Positions 41,304 through 52,485 are shown, counted from the stretch's first letter. The stretch is 64,000 nt of DNA from Tardiphaga robiniae (GCF_013359755.1 NZ_JABMCJ010000079.1:62001-126000); one strand, 5' to 3'. The notes: generated by a model from the letters alone, not told the origin. Program-made: numbers and translations.

Positions 41304-42482
41304 TCAAGCGCTTCCCGCATCCGCCGGCTTGGTCGATTTCAGAAGTTTTGCTGCCGCAAATCCAAGCGCGAAGACAATGGCGGCTGACGTCAACAGTGTC
41401 GGCATCTTGCCGGCATGGGCGAGGCCGAAGCCATAGGCGATTGGGCCGACGGACTGGCCCATGAAGAAGCAGAAGGCGTGCAACGACATGGCGCTGGCGC
41501 GGGCTTCCTGCGAGAGCTCCGTCGAGAAGATCTGCAGCGAGCCGTGCAGCATGTAGAAGCCCCAGCCCATCAGCAGCAGGCTCAGTGCCTGGATCTGCCA
41601 GTTTGGGCTGAAGGCGGTGGCGGCAAGCTGGATCGCGATCACGATGCCGCCATAGATCATCATGCCGTTGATGCCGAGGCGCGCCAGCATGCGCGACACA
41701 GTCGCCGTATAAAACAGGCCGCCGACGGCAAAGCAGGCGATCACGAGGCCCGCGATCGAGAGACTTGTGACGCCGCGGTCGAACAGGAACGACGAGATAT
41801 AGGGAAACAGGCCGAGGATGCAGCAGCCTTCGACGAACACGGCGCTGTAAACGATCAGCGTGTTCGGATTACGGAAAATGACCTTGTAGCCCTGGGCAAG
41901 CTTGCCGAAGTCGGCCTTCACGGTCGGCTTGATGATCGCGGCGCCCTTGAAGCCGTACGCCACGGCGACCGATGCGACGATCGCGAGGCCGCCGAGGATG
42001 ACCAGCACTCCGCGCCAGCCGAAGAAATCGCCGATCACGCCGGATGCAGTCGACCCCAGCAGATTGCCGGTCATGGCGCCGGCCATCACGCGGCTCAGCG
42101 CCACCTGACGCAGCTTCGGCCCGACCAGATCGCTGGTGAGACTGAGGGTGACCGGAAACACCCCGCCTGCCCCGATGCCGGCCAGCACGCGCGTCGCCAG
42201 CAGCAGCGGATAGTCGGTGGTGATCGCGCCCAGAATATTGGCGACGCCGAGCAGCACCAGACAGACGATCATCAGGCGCGGCTTGCCGAACAGGTCGGCG
42301 GCAGCACCGAGCGCCGGCTGCACAATGGCGAAGGTGAAGGCCAGTGCGGAGGCCAGACCGGCGGCGATCGCCACCGTGATGGACAGATCGTCGGCGACAT
42401 GCGGCAGCACCGGATCCAGCGCGCGCATCGACAGCGCGGCGGCGAAGGATGCCAGTGCGATGACATTGAGGACCGGAGGCAT
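41304..42482 (-). CDS. MFS transporter (drug/sugar efflux-like)
   Basis: The 392-residue protein has twelve predicted membrane helices, the loop motif GAAADLFGKPRLMIVCL and the helix-5 motif GGLAIVASVAVAYG. It resembles the AraJ/Bcr-type MFS group. The start at 42482 (MPPVLNVIALASF) lies 37 bases after the kdsA stop, and the frame further upstream only overlaps kdsA. The substrate is unknown. Confidence 0.88.
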   Translation of the reverse strand: MPPVLNVIALASFAAALSMRALDPVLPHVADDLSITVAIAAGLASALAFTFAIVQPALGAAADLFGKPRLMIVCLVLLGVANILGAITTDYPLLLATRVLAGIGAGGVFPVTLSLTSDLVGPKLRQVALSRVMAGAMTGNLLGSTASGVIGDFFGWRGVLVILGGLAIVASVAVAYGFKGAAIIKPTVKADFGKLAQGYKVIFRNPNTLIVYSAVFVEGCCILGLFPYISSFLFDRGVTSLSIAGLVIACFAVGGLFYTATVSRMLARLGINGMMIYGGIVIAIQLAATAFSPNWQIQALSLLLMGWGFYMLHGSLQIFSTELSQEARASAMSLHAFCFFMGQSVGPIAYGFGLAHAGKMPTLLTSAAIVFALGFAAAKLLKSTKPADAGSA

Positions 42483-42519
42483 CAGCGCGCCACCAGCGCC
42501 GCGGCAGAGGGCTGCATGA

Positions 42520-43377
42520 TCAGGCCTTGGCCGCGGTCTCTTTGGCCAGCGCATCGAACGCCATCAGGTTCTTCACCAGCGCTTCGAAGTCACGCAACGG
42601 CACCATGTTCGGTCCGTCGGACGGCGCATTATCCGGATCGGGATGGGTCTCGATGAACACTCCGGCGACACCGACGGCCACGGCCGCACGCGCCAGCACC
42701 GGCACGAATTCGCGTTCGCCACCCGATGATGTCCCTTTGCCGCCCGGCTGCTGCACCGAATGGGTCGCGTCGAAGATCACAGGCGCGCCGGTGGTACGCG
42801 CGAGGATCGGCAGCGCCCGCATGTCCGAGACCAGCGTGTTGTAACCGAACGACGCGCCGCGCTCGGTGACCAGCACCTTGTCATTGCCCGACGATGTCAG
42901 CTTGCTGACGACATTGGCCATGTCCCAGGGCGCCAGGAACTGGCCCTTCTTCACATTGACGACCTTGCCGGTCGCGGCAGCGGCCAGGAGCAGATCGGTC
43001 TGCCGGCACAGGAAGGCCGGGATCTGCAGCACGTCCACCGCCTCGGCGGCACGCGCGCATTGATAGTTCTCGTGCACGTCGGTCAGTACCGGCAGGCCGA
43101 GCGTCTCGCGGATCTCGGCAAAGATCGGCAGAGCATCATCGAGGCCGATGCCGCGCGCGGCGGAGGCGCTGGTGCGGTTGGCCTTGTCGAACGAGGTCTT
43201 GAAGACGAGGCCGATCTTGAGCCGGGTCGCGATCTCCCTCAGCGCCGATGCCACTTCGAGCGCATGCGCCCGGCTTTCGAGCTGGCATGGCCCGGCGATC
43301 ACCGAGATCGGCAGAGCATTGCCGAAGCGGACATTGCCAAGTGCGACGACGGGCGCGGCTGCGGACGATGCGGTCAA
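42520..43377 (-). CDS. kdsA: 3-deoxy-8-phosphooctulonate synthase
   Basis: KdsA condenses phosphoenolpyruvate with arabinose 5-phosphate to KDO 8-phosphate for lipopolysaccharide. Landmarks are [57 protein letters not shown] and the terminal [22 protein letters not shown] start at 43377 is preferred because AAGGAG lies six bases ahead. The ATG at 43404, which has no ribosome site, would add nine residues. Confidence 0.94.
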   Translation of the reverse strand: MTASSAAAPVVALGNVRFGNALPISVIAGPCQLESRAHALEVASALREIATRLKIGLVFKTSFDKANRTSASAARGIGLDDALPIFAEIRETLGLPVLTDVHENYQCARAAEAVDVLQIPAFLCRQTDLLLAAAATGKVVNVKKGQFLAPWDMANVVSKLTSSGNDKVLVTERGASFGYNTLVSDMRALPILARTTGAPVIFDATHSVQQPGGKGTSSGGEREFVPVLARAAVAVGVAGVFIETHPDPDNAPSDGPNMVPLRDFEALVKNLMAFDALAKETAAKA

Positions 43378-43383
43378 AATGGT

Positions 43384-43389
43384 CTCCTT
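43384..43389 (-). promoter_or_regulatory. ribosome binding site supporting the kdsA TTG start
   Basis: On the minus strand AAGGAG sits six bases before TTG 43377-43375. It lies inside the coding frame if ATG 43404 were used, which argues for the shorter form. Confidence 0.55.
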
Positions 43390-43543
43390 TTCGCGCGAGA
43401 CCATGACCGCAGGACCGGGCGGGATGCAAGCCGGATCAGGCCCATCCCGCCGGTCGGAATATCAGGGTTGCGGCGGAAGCCGCCTCCGACCCGACTAGGG
43501 CGGCCTCCGCACCGGGCGGACCGGCCTGCCCCCGGAACCAGGC

Positions 43544-43870
43544 TTACTTCAGCGCCGAGAACGCAGTCGGCGCCAGCAGCTGGCTGACGATATTGCCAAC
43601 GATCTGGCCATCCTCTTCGGACTTGGCGCGCGCCGACATCCATTCCGGGTCGGACATGAAGGCAGTCCACACCTTCTCGCGCTCGGCGAGCGATTCCCAT
43701 TTGAGGATGTAGGTCAGTTCCTGATTGGATTCGCCGATCACCGTGGTGAAGAAACCGGACTGCCGGATGCCGTGCTTCTCCCAGAGCTTCAATGTGACAG
43801 ACTCAAATCGCTTGATCAGCGCCGGCAAACGTCCCGGCAAACAGCGATAGACGCGTAATTCATAGATCAT
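43544..43870 (-). CDS. NIPSNAP-family protein
   Basis: The 108-residue product begins MIYELRVYRCLPGRLPALI and contains WEKHGIRQSGFFTTVIGESN and YILKWESLAEREKVW, the alpha-beta ferredoxin-like NIPSNAP pattern. The biochemical role in bacteria is unknown. It lies about 165 bases before kdsA on the same strand and is divergent from the PAAR-like gene. Confidence 0.9.
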   Translation of the reverse strand: MIYELRVYRCLPGRLPALIKRFESVTLKLWEKHGIRQSGFFTTVIGESNQELTYILKWESLAEREKVWTAFMSDPEWMSARAKSEEDGQIVGNIVSQLLAPTAFSALK

Positions 43871-44001
43871 CGGCTTTGGTTCCTTCCCTTTTTGTCAGCC
43901 TTGAAAGACTCTAACGCATGGCTTGTTGCGGCATCGTCCCTTGCCTGCGCAACGTCAGGCTTACATCATGCCGCCAGTGACGCAACCGACTTGGATCCAC
44001 G

Positions 44002-44316
44002 ATGCAAAAGCCCCTTTTGTCGCTAGTCGCCCTGATGACACTGACCGTGTCTGCCACCGCTCAACAGCCCGGCAAGATCACGTCGGGCGCCACCGGCGTG
44101 ATGGTCGATGGCAAGCCGGCGGCACGCGTCGGTGACACCACGACCGATGGCAAGATCATCGAGGGTGCGAAGGGCGTCTACATTAACGGCAAGCCTGCAG
44201 CCGTCGTCGGCGGCAGCACCGAATGCGGCGGCAAGACCATCTCGGGCAGCACTGGCGTGTTCATCAACGGCAAGCCGATGGCCCGTGCCGGAGATAGCAC
44301 ATCGGGCTGCAAGTAG
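44002..44316 (+). CDS. PAAR-like repeat protein with signal peptide
   Basis: The 104-residue product has a Sec signal peptide (about 1-20, cleavage after TAQ) and then three PAAR-type beta units: GVMVDGKPAARVGD, GVYINGKPAAVVGG and GVFINGKPMARAGD. PAAR proteins normally form the cytoplasm-loaded tip of type VI secretion spikes and lack signal peptides. Here the whole protein is one small exported PAAR-like domain. It lies 12 bases ahead of the CHAT protease gene, so they form an operon. No type VI genes are visible. Confidence 0.85.
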   Translation: MQKPLLSLVALMTLTVSATAQQPGKITSGATGVMVDGKPAARVGDTTTDGKIIEGAKGVYINGKPAAVVGGSTECGGKTISGSTGVFINGKPMARAGDSTSGCK

Positions 44317-44328
44317 GACTTGCCGGAG

Positions 44329-47031
44329 ATGTCTTTGTCATCCCGGGTGCAATGGGCAGCCGGCGTTGCCGCTCGGCTTGCTATCGCCATCGCCAGTGGC
44401 CTCATCCTATTGCCGGCTTTCACCCCCGTCGCCCAAGCGCAGAACAGCCGCGCACCCAGCGAGCGCGAGCTCACAGCCAAGATTCAGGATGCGTTAAATG
44501 CGTTACGCGCCAGCAATGATGGCAGCGGCCGCGATCGACTGAAGAACGCACTGCGCGAGGTTACGCAGAGCAACTATCACCGGCTTACGATTTCGGCCTA
44601 TCTGAATGCCGCAGGCTCGTTCGAGCGCCGCCGCGACAACGGCACGGCATCCGAGTTTTTTGCTGATGCAGCCAAGACCCGTGCCGCGCGCGACGGTGGC
44701 AACGATGCGGTCACGTTCTGGTTCGAATATGCACGCTTCCTCGAACGCAGCAATCAATACGATCTCGGCATCCCCGTCGCCACCGAAGCGCGCAAGCGCA
44801 TGCGCGCGGCCTACGGGCCGAATTCGGCGCAGGACATCGCCGGTGGCGACATCCTCGCAACATTGCTGACCAATAACGGTGCCGTCGCATCCGGCCTCAA
44901 CCTCTCCGAAGAAACCTATCTGAATGCGCGAAAGGCGCTCGGCGACCGCGAGCCGCTGACCTGGCGCACCGAGAACAATTATGCCGAAGCGCTGCGCATG
45001 GTCGGGCATCCCGACGTCGCCGCGGGGATCGACGAACCACTGCTGCGCAAGCGCATCGCGCATTACGGCTATGGCAGCATCCAGGCGCTGGTGAGCGCCA
45101 GCAATCTCGCGCTCAACCATCTGGCCATGGGCAACGAAGCCGAAACGCTCCGCGCGCTCGACTTGCAAAAGCGCTGCGCGACCGAACTCGCCGATCCCCG
45201 CTCCGAACATGTCCAGCAGGCCAATGTCTGGATCGCCTATACAAAAGCCTATTTCCATCCCGACCAGCAGATGAGCCGCCCTGATCTGCAAGCCATGGCC
45301 AAGGTCAAGGACTGGAACGGCGCACCGGATCTCCTGCGCATCAAGGCGGCACAACTCGCTGCCGATCAGTATGAGACACATGGCGAGACTGACCGCGCGC
45401 TGGCGCTGCGGATCGACGCCTATCACCGTTCGCAGACGACCATTGCGCGTCAGCATCCGATCACGTTCGATGCCTTGCTCGGTGTCGCGATGACTCGAAT
45501 GAAGCGCGGCGACAAGGACACGCTGGCGACCTTCAAGGATGTCGAGCAGCAGGCGTTCCGCTGGATGCTGCGCGAGGTCGGCACCGCCGGTAACCGCTAC
45601 GTCGCCGAGACCATGCGCAAGCTGGCCGATGATATCCTGTATGAGTTCGGTCGCTACGCGCTGGTCGAACCAGCCGCGGCCATCGCCTATGCCGACGCAG
45701 TGTCGCGCTGGAAGACAATGGAAGATGGCGAACGCACATTGCTGCGCCTGACGGCCGACCGACTGCCTGACGACGCCACCAAGGCACTGGCGCAGACCGT
45801 GCTGCGATTGTCCGGCCAACAGCAGGAATTGCTGTCATCGGGCAAGATCGATGACGACGCGCGCGACGTGCTCAAGCAGTTGCAGAACGCACGGCAGGCG
45901 CTTGCGGCGAAGATGGGTGACAAGGCACCAACCGATCTCAAGCTCCCATCCATAGAGGAAAGGCTCGAACGATCAGACGCGCTGGTCGACTTCTTCGTCA
46001 GCGGCCGCCGTAACCGCGTCAATCCGATCGCGCCAAAACCGGAGATGCGGCTGCAGGCCGTGATCCGCCGCCACGACAGCGCGCCAGCGCTGTTCGATCT
46101 CGGCCCGCTCGATGGCTTCCTCGCAGTCGATGCGACGTCGCCGGATCATGCAAAGCTCTTCCGTCGCCTCCATGACACGCTGCTCGGACCGCTGAAGCCG
46201 CAGCTCGCCGACGTGAGACGACTGTTTCTTGTCCCCGATGCCGAACTCTACAGCCTGCCCTTCGCGATGCTGCAGGATGCGGGCGGCCGCTATCTCGACG
46301 AGATTTACGACACCCGGATCATGACGCACGCCGACGCGCTGTTCTTTGCGAACAACAACAACAGGCTTGCATCGGGCGACAAGGCGCTGTTGGTCGGCGG
46401 GCTCGACTATGCCGGCGCCGCCAATGAGCTACCCTCGACGAAGACCGAAGTTGATACGGTCAGCGCCGATCTGAAGAAGCGCAACCTTGTCGTTACCATC
46501 CTCTCGGGCAGCGGCAGCGGCGAAGCGACGATCCGCGCCGACGCCAAAGGCGCGTCCCTGATCCATCTCGCCACCCACGGCTTCTACAAGACCGCCTCCA
46601 ACCGCACCGACGCGCTCTGGCGCAGCGGCCTCGTTGCCTCGCGCCCCAATCTCAGCCGCCCGCCGCAGCGCGACGATAATGACGGCGTACTTTATGCGCA
46701 CGAGCTGATGAACTGGGATTTGTCGTCGGCCAACCTTGTCGTGCTGTCCGCCTGCCAGACGGCGCTCGGCGATCCCAGCCGGATTGGCAGCGTGCGCGGC
46801 TTGCCCACCGCCCTTGCCATCGCCGGCGCCCGGCGTTCGCTGCTGACGTTGTGGGAGGTCGCAGACGAAGGCACCGCCAACTTCATGGCGCGGTTCTATC
46901 AGGTGCTGGCCGACGAGAAACTCGATTACGCCAGCGCGCTCCGGAAGGTCCGCATCGAAGCGATCCAGGGCAAGATCACGGGCGCCAAAGACCCGTCGGT
47001 CTGGGCGGCGTTTGTATTCTTCGAGAGCTGA
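44329..47031 (+). CDS. exported TPR-CHAT caspase-like protease
   Basis: The 900-residue product has a signal peptide (residues about 12-38, ending PVAQAQ), a long helical TPR-like region (about 50-490) and a C-terminal CHAT domain (about 625-900). The catalytic dyad is His750 in HLATHGFY and Cys809 in LSACQTALGD, and LTLWEVADEGT is a usual late motif. CHAT proteins are caspase relatives used in defence, differentiation and type III-E CRISPR systems; those have cytoplasmic versions, while this one should be periplasmic. ATG 44329 is used; TTG 44320 is possible. Confidence 0.9.
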   Translation: MSLSSRVQWAAGVAARLAIAIASGLILLPAFTPVAQAQNSRAPSERELTAKIQDALNALRASNDGSGRDRLKNALREVTQSNYHRLTISAYLNAAGSFERRRDNGTASEFFADAAKTRAARDGGNDAVTFWFEYARFLERSNQYDLGIPVATEARKRMRAAYGPNSAQDIAGGDILATLLTNNGAVASGLNLSEETYLNARKALGDREPLTWRTENNYAEALRMVGHPDVAAGIDEPLLRKRIAHYGYGSIQALVSASNLALNHLAMGNEAETLRALDLQKRCATELADPRSEHVQQANVWIAYTKAYFHPDQQMSRPDLQAMAKVKDWNGAPDLLRIKAAQLAADQYETHGETDRALALRIDAYHRSQTTIARQHPITFDALLGVAMTRMKRGDKDTLATFKDVEQQAFRWMLREVGTAGNRYVAETMRKLADDILYEFGRYALVEPAAAIAYADAVSRWKTMEDGERTLLRLTADRLPDDATKALAQTVLRLSGQQQELLSSGKIDDDARDVLKQLQNARQALAAKMGDKAPTDLKLPSIEERLERSDALVDFFVSGRRNRVNPIAPKPEMRLQAVIRRHDSAPALFDLGPLDGFLAVDATSPDHAKLFRRLHDTLLGPLKPQLADVRRLFLVPDAELYSLPFAMLQDAGGRYLDEIYDTRIMTHADALFFANNNNRLASGDKALLVGGLDYAGAANELPSTKTEVDTVSADLKKRNLVVTILSGSGSGEATIRADAKGASLIHLATHGFYKTASNRTDALWRSGLVASRPNLSRPPQRDDNDGVLYAHELMNWDLSSANLVVLSACQTALGDPSRIGSVRGLPTALAIAGARRSLLTLWEVADEGTANFMARFYQVLADEKLDYASALRKVRIEAIQGKITGAKDPSVWAAFVFFES

Positions 47032-47045
47032 ACCTGTGGCTGAGC

Positions 47046-47073
47046 CGTAGGGTGAAGCGTAATCCGCCCTACG
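47046..47073. repeat. intergenic inverted repeat, copy 1
   Basis: CGTAGGG and CCCTACG form a seven-base stem. The loop holds TGAAGCGTAATCCGCC, which recurs with one change at 48279-48294. It lies between convergent CHAT and deacetylase-like genes. Confidence 0.6.
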
Positions 47074-47087
47074 CGATCCCATCCGAA

Positions 47088-48134
47088 CTACGCTTGCCTG
47101 AAGCCAGTCAGGAAGGAATCGAGGCAGTCCTGGATTGCATCGATGCCGTATCCGCCCTCCTGAACGATGAGCGTCGGCAGACCCAGCGATTGCATCTTGG
47201 TGCCGACGCTCCCGAAGTCCTTTGCGTCAAGCTTCAGGATGCCGATCGGATCGTCGCGATGGGCATCGAAGCCGAGCGCCACGACAAGGGCATCGGCGCC
47301 AAATGCGCGAACGCGTTCGATCGCCGTGTCGAGCGCTGCATTCATCTCAGCACCACCGGCACCGGGCGGTAAGGGTAGATTGAGATCGAAGCCCTCGCCG
47401 GCACCATGGCCGGTCTCGCTTGCATAGCCCGTATAGAACGGCACGAAATTCGTGGGGTCGCCGTGGATCGAGATCGTCAGCACATCTGGACGATTATAGA
47501 AAATCTGCTGCGTGCCATCGCCGTGATGAACATCGACATCGATGATCGCCACCTTTCCAAAGCGACTGCGCAATCGCTGCGCGGCAATCGCGCTGTTATT
47601 CAGGTAGCAGAATCCTGTGCCGCGATCGGCGCGCGCGTGATGGCCCGACGGCCGGCACAGCGCATAGGCAGCGCGGTCCCCGCCGACGATAGCGTCTGCG
47701 CCAGTGACCGCTGTTTCCGACGAGCGCAGGATGGAACGCCAGCTATCGGGGCCCATCGGCACCGACAGATCGCCGAGATACCAGCCCACCTGAGCGATAA
47801 ATCCGGTTGCCGGGCAATCCCGCCGTGCAGCCTCTTCCGGGCGTCCGCTCCAATACGGGAAATATTGCGGCCACACTTCCGGTCCGTGGTCAGGCAGTTG
47901 CGCCCAATTATCCCACGCGGTTTCCAAGAAGCGTACGTAAGCCGGCGTATGCACCGTCAGCGCGGGCGCAGTGCCGTACTCCGCCGGCTTTTCAGGCGTG
48001 ATCTCGTGCCGCGCCAAAGCGCCGATCAGTCGTTCGGTGCGAACCGGCGAATCCTTGATGGGCACGAAGCGGCCGTAACGCATGAATTGCTGCGGCGAAT
48101 GAATTGCCTGATCCGGGTGATAGAAAGCGCGCAT
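47088..48134 (-). CDS. histone deacetylase / acetylpolyamine amidohydrolase family protein
   Basis: The 348-residue product has the zinc-hydrolase motifs of the HDAC superfamily: RPSGHHARADRGTGFCYLNN (catalytic His pair), IDVDVHHGDGTQQIFY (zinc Asp and His), GFDAHRDDP (zinc Asp) and EGGYG (transition-state region). Bacterial members deacetylate acetylpolyamines or other small amides. It is flanked by two copies of a short intergenic repeat and is convergent with the CHAT gene. Confidence 0.93.
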   Translation of the reverse strand: MRAFYHPDQAIHSPQQFMRYGRFVPIKDSPVRTERLIGALARHEITPEKPAEYGTAPALTVHTPAYVRFLETAWDNWAQLPDHGPEVWPQYFPYWSGRPEEAARRDCPATGFIAQVGWYLGDLSVPMGPDSWRSILRSSETAVTGADAIVGGDRAAYALCRPSGHHARADRGTGFCYLNNSAIAAQRLRSRFGKVAIIDVDVHHGDGTQQIFYNRPDVLTISIHGDPTNFVPFYTGYASETGHGAGEGFDLNLPLPPGAGGAEMNAALDTAIERVRAFGADALVVALGFDAHRDDPIGILKLDAKDFGSVGTKMQSLGLPTLIVQEGGYGIDAIQDCLDSFLTGFRQA

Positions 48135-48264
48135 GGATCATCCCTCTGTCCGTTCGGCCGGTCAGAAGACCGACGCCTCAGGGATCATTCGCATGATTGG
48201 TTTCTGCCGATCAATCGGCAGTCTGCGCAGCCCTTATGAGCGCAGCGACATGGGCAACTCGGTC

Positions 48265-48298
48265 GTAGGGCGGATTGATGAAGCGTGATCCGCCATCC
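48265..48298. repeat. intergenic inverted repeat, copy 2
   Basis: GGCGGAT and ATCCGCC pair across a 12-base loop inside GTAGGGCGG...CGCCATCC. It shares TGAAGCGTGATCCGCC with copy 1 in the same orientation. A further GGCGGATTAC lies around 48320, suggesting a longer decayed element. Confidence 0.55.
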
Positions 48299-48356
48299 TT
48301 CCGTCCCACACACGCCGACGGCGGATTACAGATTCGCCAAATCCGCTCCTCCGGTC

Positions 48357-50000
<1,644 letters not shown>

Positions 50001-50114
50001 TTAAGGCTCCGAAACCGATTCGCCAAAACGAATCGCAGCCGTCAGCCGAGAATCGGTGAGGCTGTGGGTGACTTGAAAAACGAAATGATTGCAGCCCCTT
50101 GATGGGATCTGCTG

Positions 50115-50142
50115 ATGCAGGACGGTAGTCCCCGTCCTGCAT
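50115..50142. repeat. perfect inverted repeat between secG and pyrG
   Basis: ATGCAGGACGG and CCGTCCTGCAT pair over 11 bases with a six-base loop. No T-run follows on the minus strand. It may be an attenuator or processing hairpin between the two genes. Confidence 0.55.
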
Positions 50143-50154
50143 GGCGCCTCTGCT

Positions 50155-50535
50155 TTATTGCGAGCGTGGCGGTGCCGGGGCTGCAGGAGCCTGCTGCTCG
50201 TCGGATTTCTTCAGCGTATCGAGCAGGCCGCCCGAGGTCGGCGGAGCCAGCGGCGAGCCCGGCTGCGAGACCGGCGCAGTGTTGCCTGGCAGGATCGAGG
50301 TCGGCTTGCGCTCATAGGTCGCGAGCCACGACAGGAACAGGCTGGTCAGGAAGAAGCCCACCGCAAGAACGCCGGTGGTGCGTGTCAGAAGGTTCGCCGT
50401 GCCGCGGCTGGACATGAAGCCGCCACCGCCGCCGCCACCGACGCCCAAGCCGCCGCCTTCGGATTTCTGCAGCAGCACCGTCCCGATCAGGGCCGCGACG
50501 ATCATGAGGTGGATAACGATAATGACGCTTTGCAT
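50155..50535 (-). CDS. secG: preprotein translocase subunit SecG
   Basis: The 126-residue product has the two SecG membrane helices (IIVIHLMIVAALIGTVLLQ; TGVLAVGFFLTSLFLSWLA) joined by the QKSEGGGLGVGGG loop typical of SecG, then a Pro/Ala-rich tail. It assists SecYEG export. The ATG at 50535 has GGAAGGA at five bases. Confidence 0.93.
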   Translation of the reverse strand: MQSVIIVIHLMIVAALIGTVLLQKSEGGGLGVGGGGGGGFMSSRGTANLLTRTTGVLAVGFFLTSLFLSWLATYERKPTSILPGNTAPVSQPGSPLAPPTSGGLLDTLKKSDEQQAPAAPAPPRSQ

Positions 50536-50686
50536 CGTGTCCTTCCATCGCAAGCACGCAGCGCCGATCGCCGGCTGCAGTCATGGCTTGCGGGGTTTGA
50601 ATCCAGCGGTGTCTACACGATCGACCGGGGGATTGTCACCCCCGCGCCGACCGGTCTGGACCGCAAATTCCAGCATTCCGTGAGAG

Positions 50687-51460
50687 TTAGGGACAGCCCG
50701 CCGCGATCGCAAGGAAATCGGCCGCCTTCAGGCTGGCGCCGCCCACCAGCGCACCGTTCACATGAGGAACCGCCATCAACTCCCTGGCGTTGGATGGCTT
50801 GACCGAACCGCCATACAGGATGCGGATCGAGGCCCCCTCGTTCTTAAAGCGTTCAGTCAAACGATCCCGGATAAACTTATGAACTTGCTCAACATCCTGG
50901 GCTGTCGGCGTCAATCCTGTGCCGATCGCCCAGACCGGTTCATAGGCCACGATCAGGTTGCCCGAGGTGGCATCATCCGGCAGCGAGCCTTTCAGCTGGG
51001 TGCCGCAGACGTCGAGGGTCTTGCCGGCATCACGTTCGGCCCGGGTCTCGCCGATACAGACGATCGCCGTGAGCCCGGCGCGCCAGACGGCCAGTGCCTT
51101 TTCACGAACCACGGCATCGGTCTCGCCGTGATCGGCGCGGCGCTCGGAATGTCCAACGATAACAGCGGTCGCGCCGGCATCAGCCAGCATTTCGGGCGCG
51201 ATATCGCCGGTATGCGCTCCTGAGACGTTCTTGTGACAATCTTGCGCCCCAACTGAGACGACATGGCTGCCCTCTTGACCGAAGCTCGATGCCTTCGACG
51301 CAAACGTCGCCAATAGCGTGACCGGCGGACAGACCAGCAGATCGGCCTTGTCCAGCACATCCGGCGCACCGCGCAGCATCGCTTCGAACTCGGTCATCGA
51401 CGCCATGAGGCCGTTCATTTTCCAGTTGCCCGCGATCAGCGGCCGAACGGCATCAGTCAT
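50687..51460 (-). CDS. tpiA: triose-phosphate isomerase
   Basis: The 257-residue enzyme interconverts glyceraldehyde 3-phosphate and dihydroxyacetone phosphate. The catalytic Lys is in AGNWKMNG, the His in VGHSERR and the Glu in [11 protein letters not shown], with the phosphate-binding YGGSVKP near the end. It is upstream of secG on the same strand. Confidence 0.97.
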   Translation of the reverse strand: MTDAVRPLIAGNWKMNGLMASMTEFEAMLRGAPDVLDKADLLVCPPVTLLATFASKASSFGQEGSHVVSVGAQDCHKNVSGAHTGDIAPEMLADAGATAVIVGHSERRADHGETDAVVREKALAVWRAGLTAIVCIGETRAERDAGKTLDVCGTQLKGSLPDDATSGNLIVAYEPVWAIGTGLTPTAQDVEQVHKFIRDRLTERFKNEGASIRILYGGSVKPSNARELMAVPHVNGALVGGASLKAADFLAIAAGCP

Positions 51461-51551
51461 GAGGATATCCTGTCATTTGAAAGAGGTTATCTGAGCTAAC
51501 AGAGGCGATCCATCAGCTCAAGCCGACCTGGAGTTCAGGCAGGCTTGGAGT

Positions 51552-52139
51552 TCAGGCCGGTTTGGTGACCCGCAACCCGCGCTCTTGCTTGATCTGGTCA
51601 GCCGTGAGGTCCGGGGCCGAGGGATCGAACTTGCTCCAGCCCGTTGCGGCCAGGTCGCTGCGGCGCTGGGCGATATCGACCGAGGATGGATGCAGCAGCG
51701 CCTCCAGCCTGTCCCTGTCGGCCGCCTCCACCTTGGCACTGACGAGGCTACCGCCGCGGCGGATACTCTCGGCATAGACCTCAGCATCGTTCACGGCGAC
51801 GCCGGCTTCGGCCAGCATCCCGATCACGCCACCAGCTGCGCCCGCGGCCACGGCGCCGGCTGCGGCCGCTGCCAGCCATCCGGCAGCCACAACCGGTCCG
51901 AGGCCGGGAATCGCCAGCAGTCCGAGGCCAGCCAACAGTCCGCCGACCCCGCCAAAACCGGCACCGATCGCGGCGCCCTTGCCGGCGCCCGCGGCATAGT
52001 CGGGCGCGTACCATTTGTCGGCATTGTTGGCGATGATACTGATGTCGTCCTCGGGCACACCGGCTTCACGAAGGTTGATCACGGCCTTCTGCGCGTCGGC
52101 GTAGTCGTCGAACAGCCGGGAGATCGTCACCTTGCTCAT
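51552..52139 (-). CDS. glycine-zipper stress-type protein
   Basis: The 195-residue product starts with a YflT-like domain (MSKVTISRLFDDYADAQKAVINL), then a Gly/Ala-rich hydrophobic core (about 55-115) of glycine-zipper character, and a soluble C-terminus (VYAESIRRGGSLVSAKVEAADRDR) resembling stress proteins. The function is unknown. The ATG at 52139 is chosen by fit; the longer frame has no similarity. It lies 16 bases after the small PepSY-like gene. Confidence 0.75.
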   Translation of the reverse strand: MSKVTISRLFDDYADAQKAVINLREAGVPEDDISIIANNADKWYAPDYAAGAGKGAAIGAGFGGVGGLLAGLGLLAIPGLGPVVAAGWLAAAAAGAVAAGAAGGVIGMLAEAGVAVNDAEVYAESIRRGGSLVSAKVEAADRDRLEALLHPSSVDIAQRRSDLAATGWSKFDPSAPDLTADQIKQERGLRVTKPA

Positions 52140-52155
52140 CGCGCTATCCCCACGG

Positions 52156-52485
52156 TCATTCCGGCTTCGCCGAGATGTTGCCCTTGTAGTCGACGCTGAC
52201 ATGGACCTTCTTGGATCCGCTCATCGCAGTGCCGCGCCAGATCCCCTGGCTGTCGTTCACCAGCGGCGAAACGTCGACATAGCCTTGTGACTCCAACGAC
52301 TTGCGAGCCTGACCTTCAGTGAAACTATTGGCGCCGGGAAGTGGCGGCGTTTCTGTTTTCGGCGGCGAATTTGTCGACTTCGTCACCGTGGGATTCTGCA
52401 TCGCCGGATTTGGCTGCGCGCCTGCCGGCGTCAGCGCCATCCAGATGCCGCAGGCGGCAACTCCCGATCGCCAACCGATGCGCAT
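52156..52485 (-). CDS. small secreted PepSY-like protein
   Basis: The 109-residue product has a signal peptide (about 1-23, ending PAGAQ), a Pro/Thr-rich stretch and a C-terminal domain (FTEGQARKSLESQGYVDVS, then KVHVSVDYKGNIS) resembling PepSY-like modules. GGGAGA lies five bases ahead of the ATG at 52485. It is probably co-transcribed with the glycine-zipper gene and is divergent from the PpiD-like gene. Confidence 0.7.
   Translation of the reverse strand: MRIGWRSGVAACGIWMALTPAGAQPNPAMQNPTVTKSTNSPPKTETPPLPGANSFTEGQARKSLESQGYVDVSPLVNDSQGIWRGTAMSGSKKVHVSVDYKGNISAKPE

Noticed and set aside
44002..44316. Reading the PAAR-like gene as part of a type VI secretion island
   Set aside because: No tss, hcp, vgrG or effector genes are in the window, and the protein has a Sec signal peptide.
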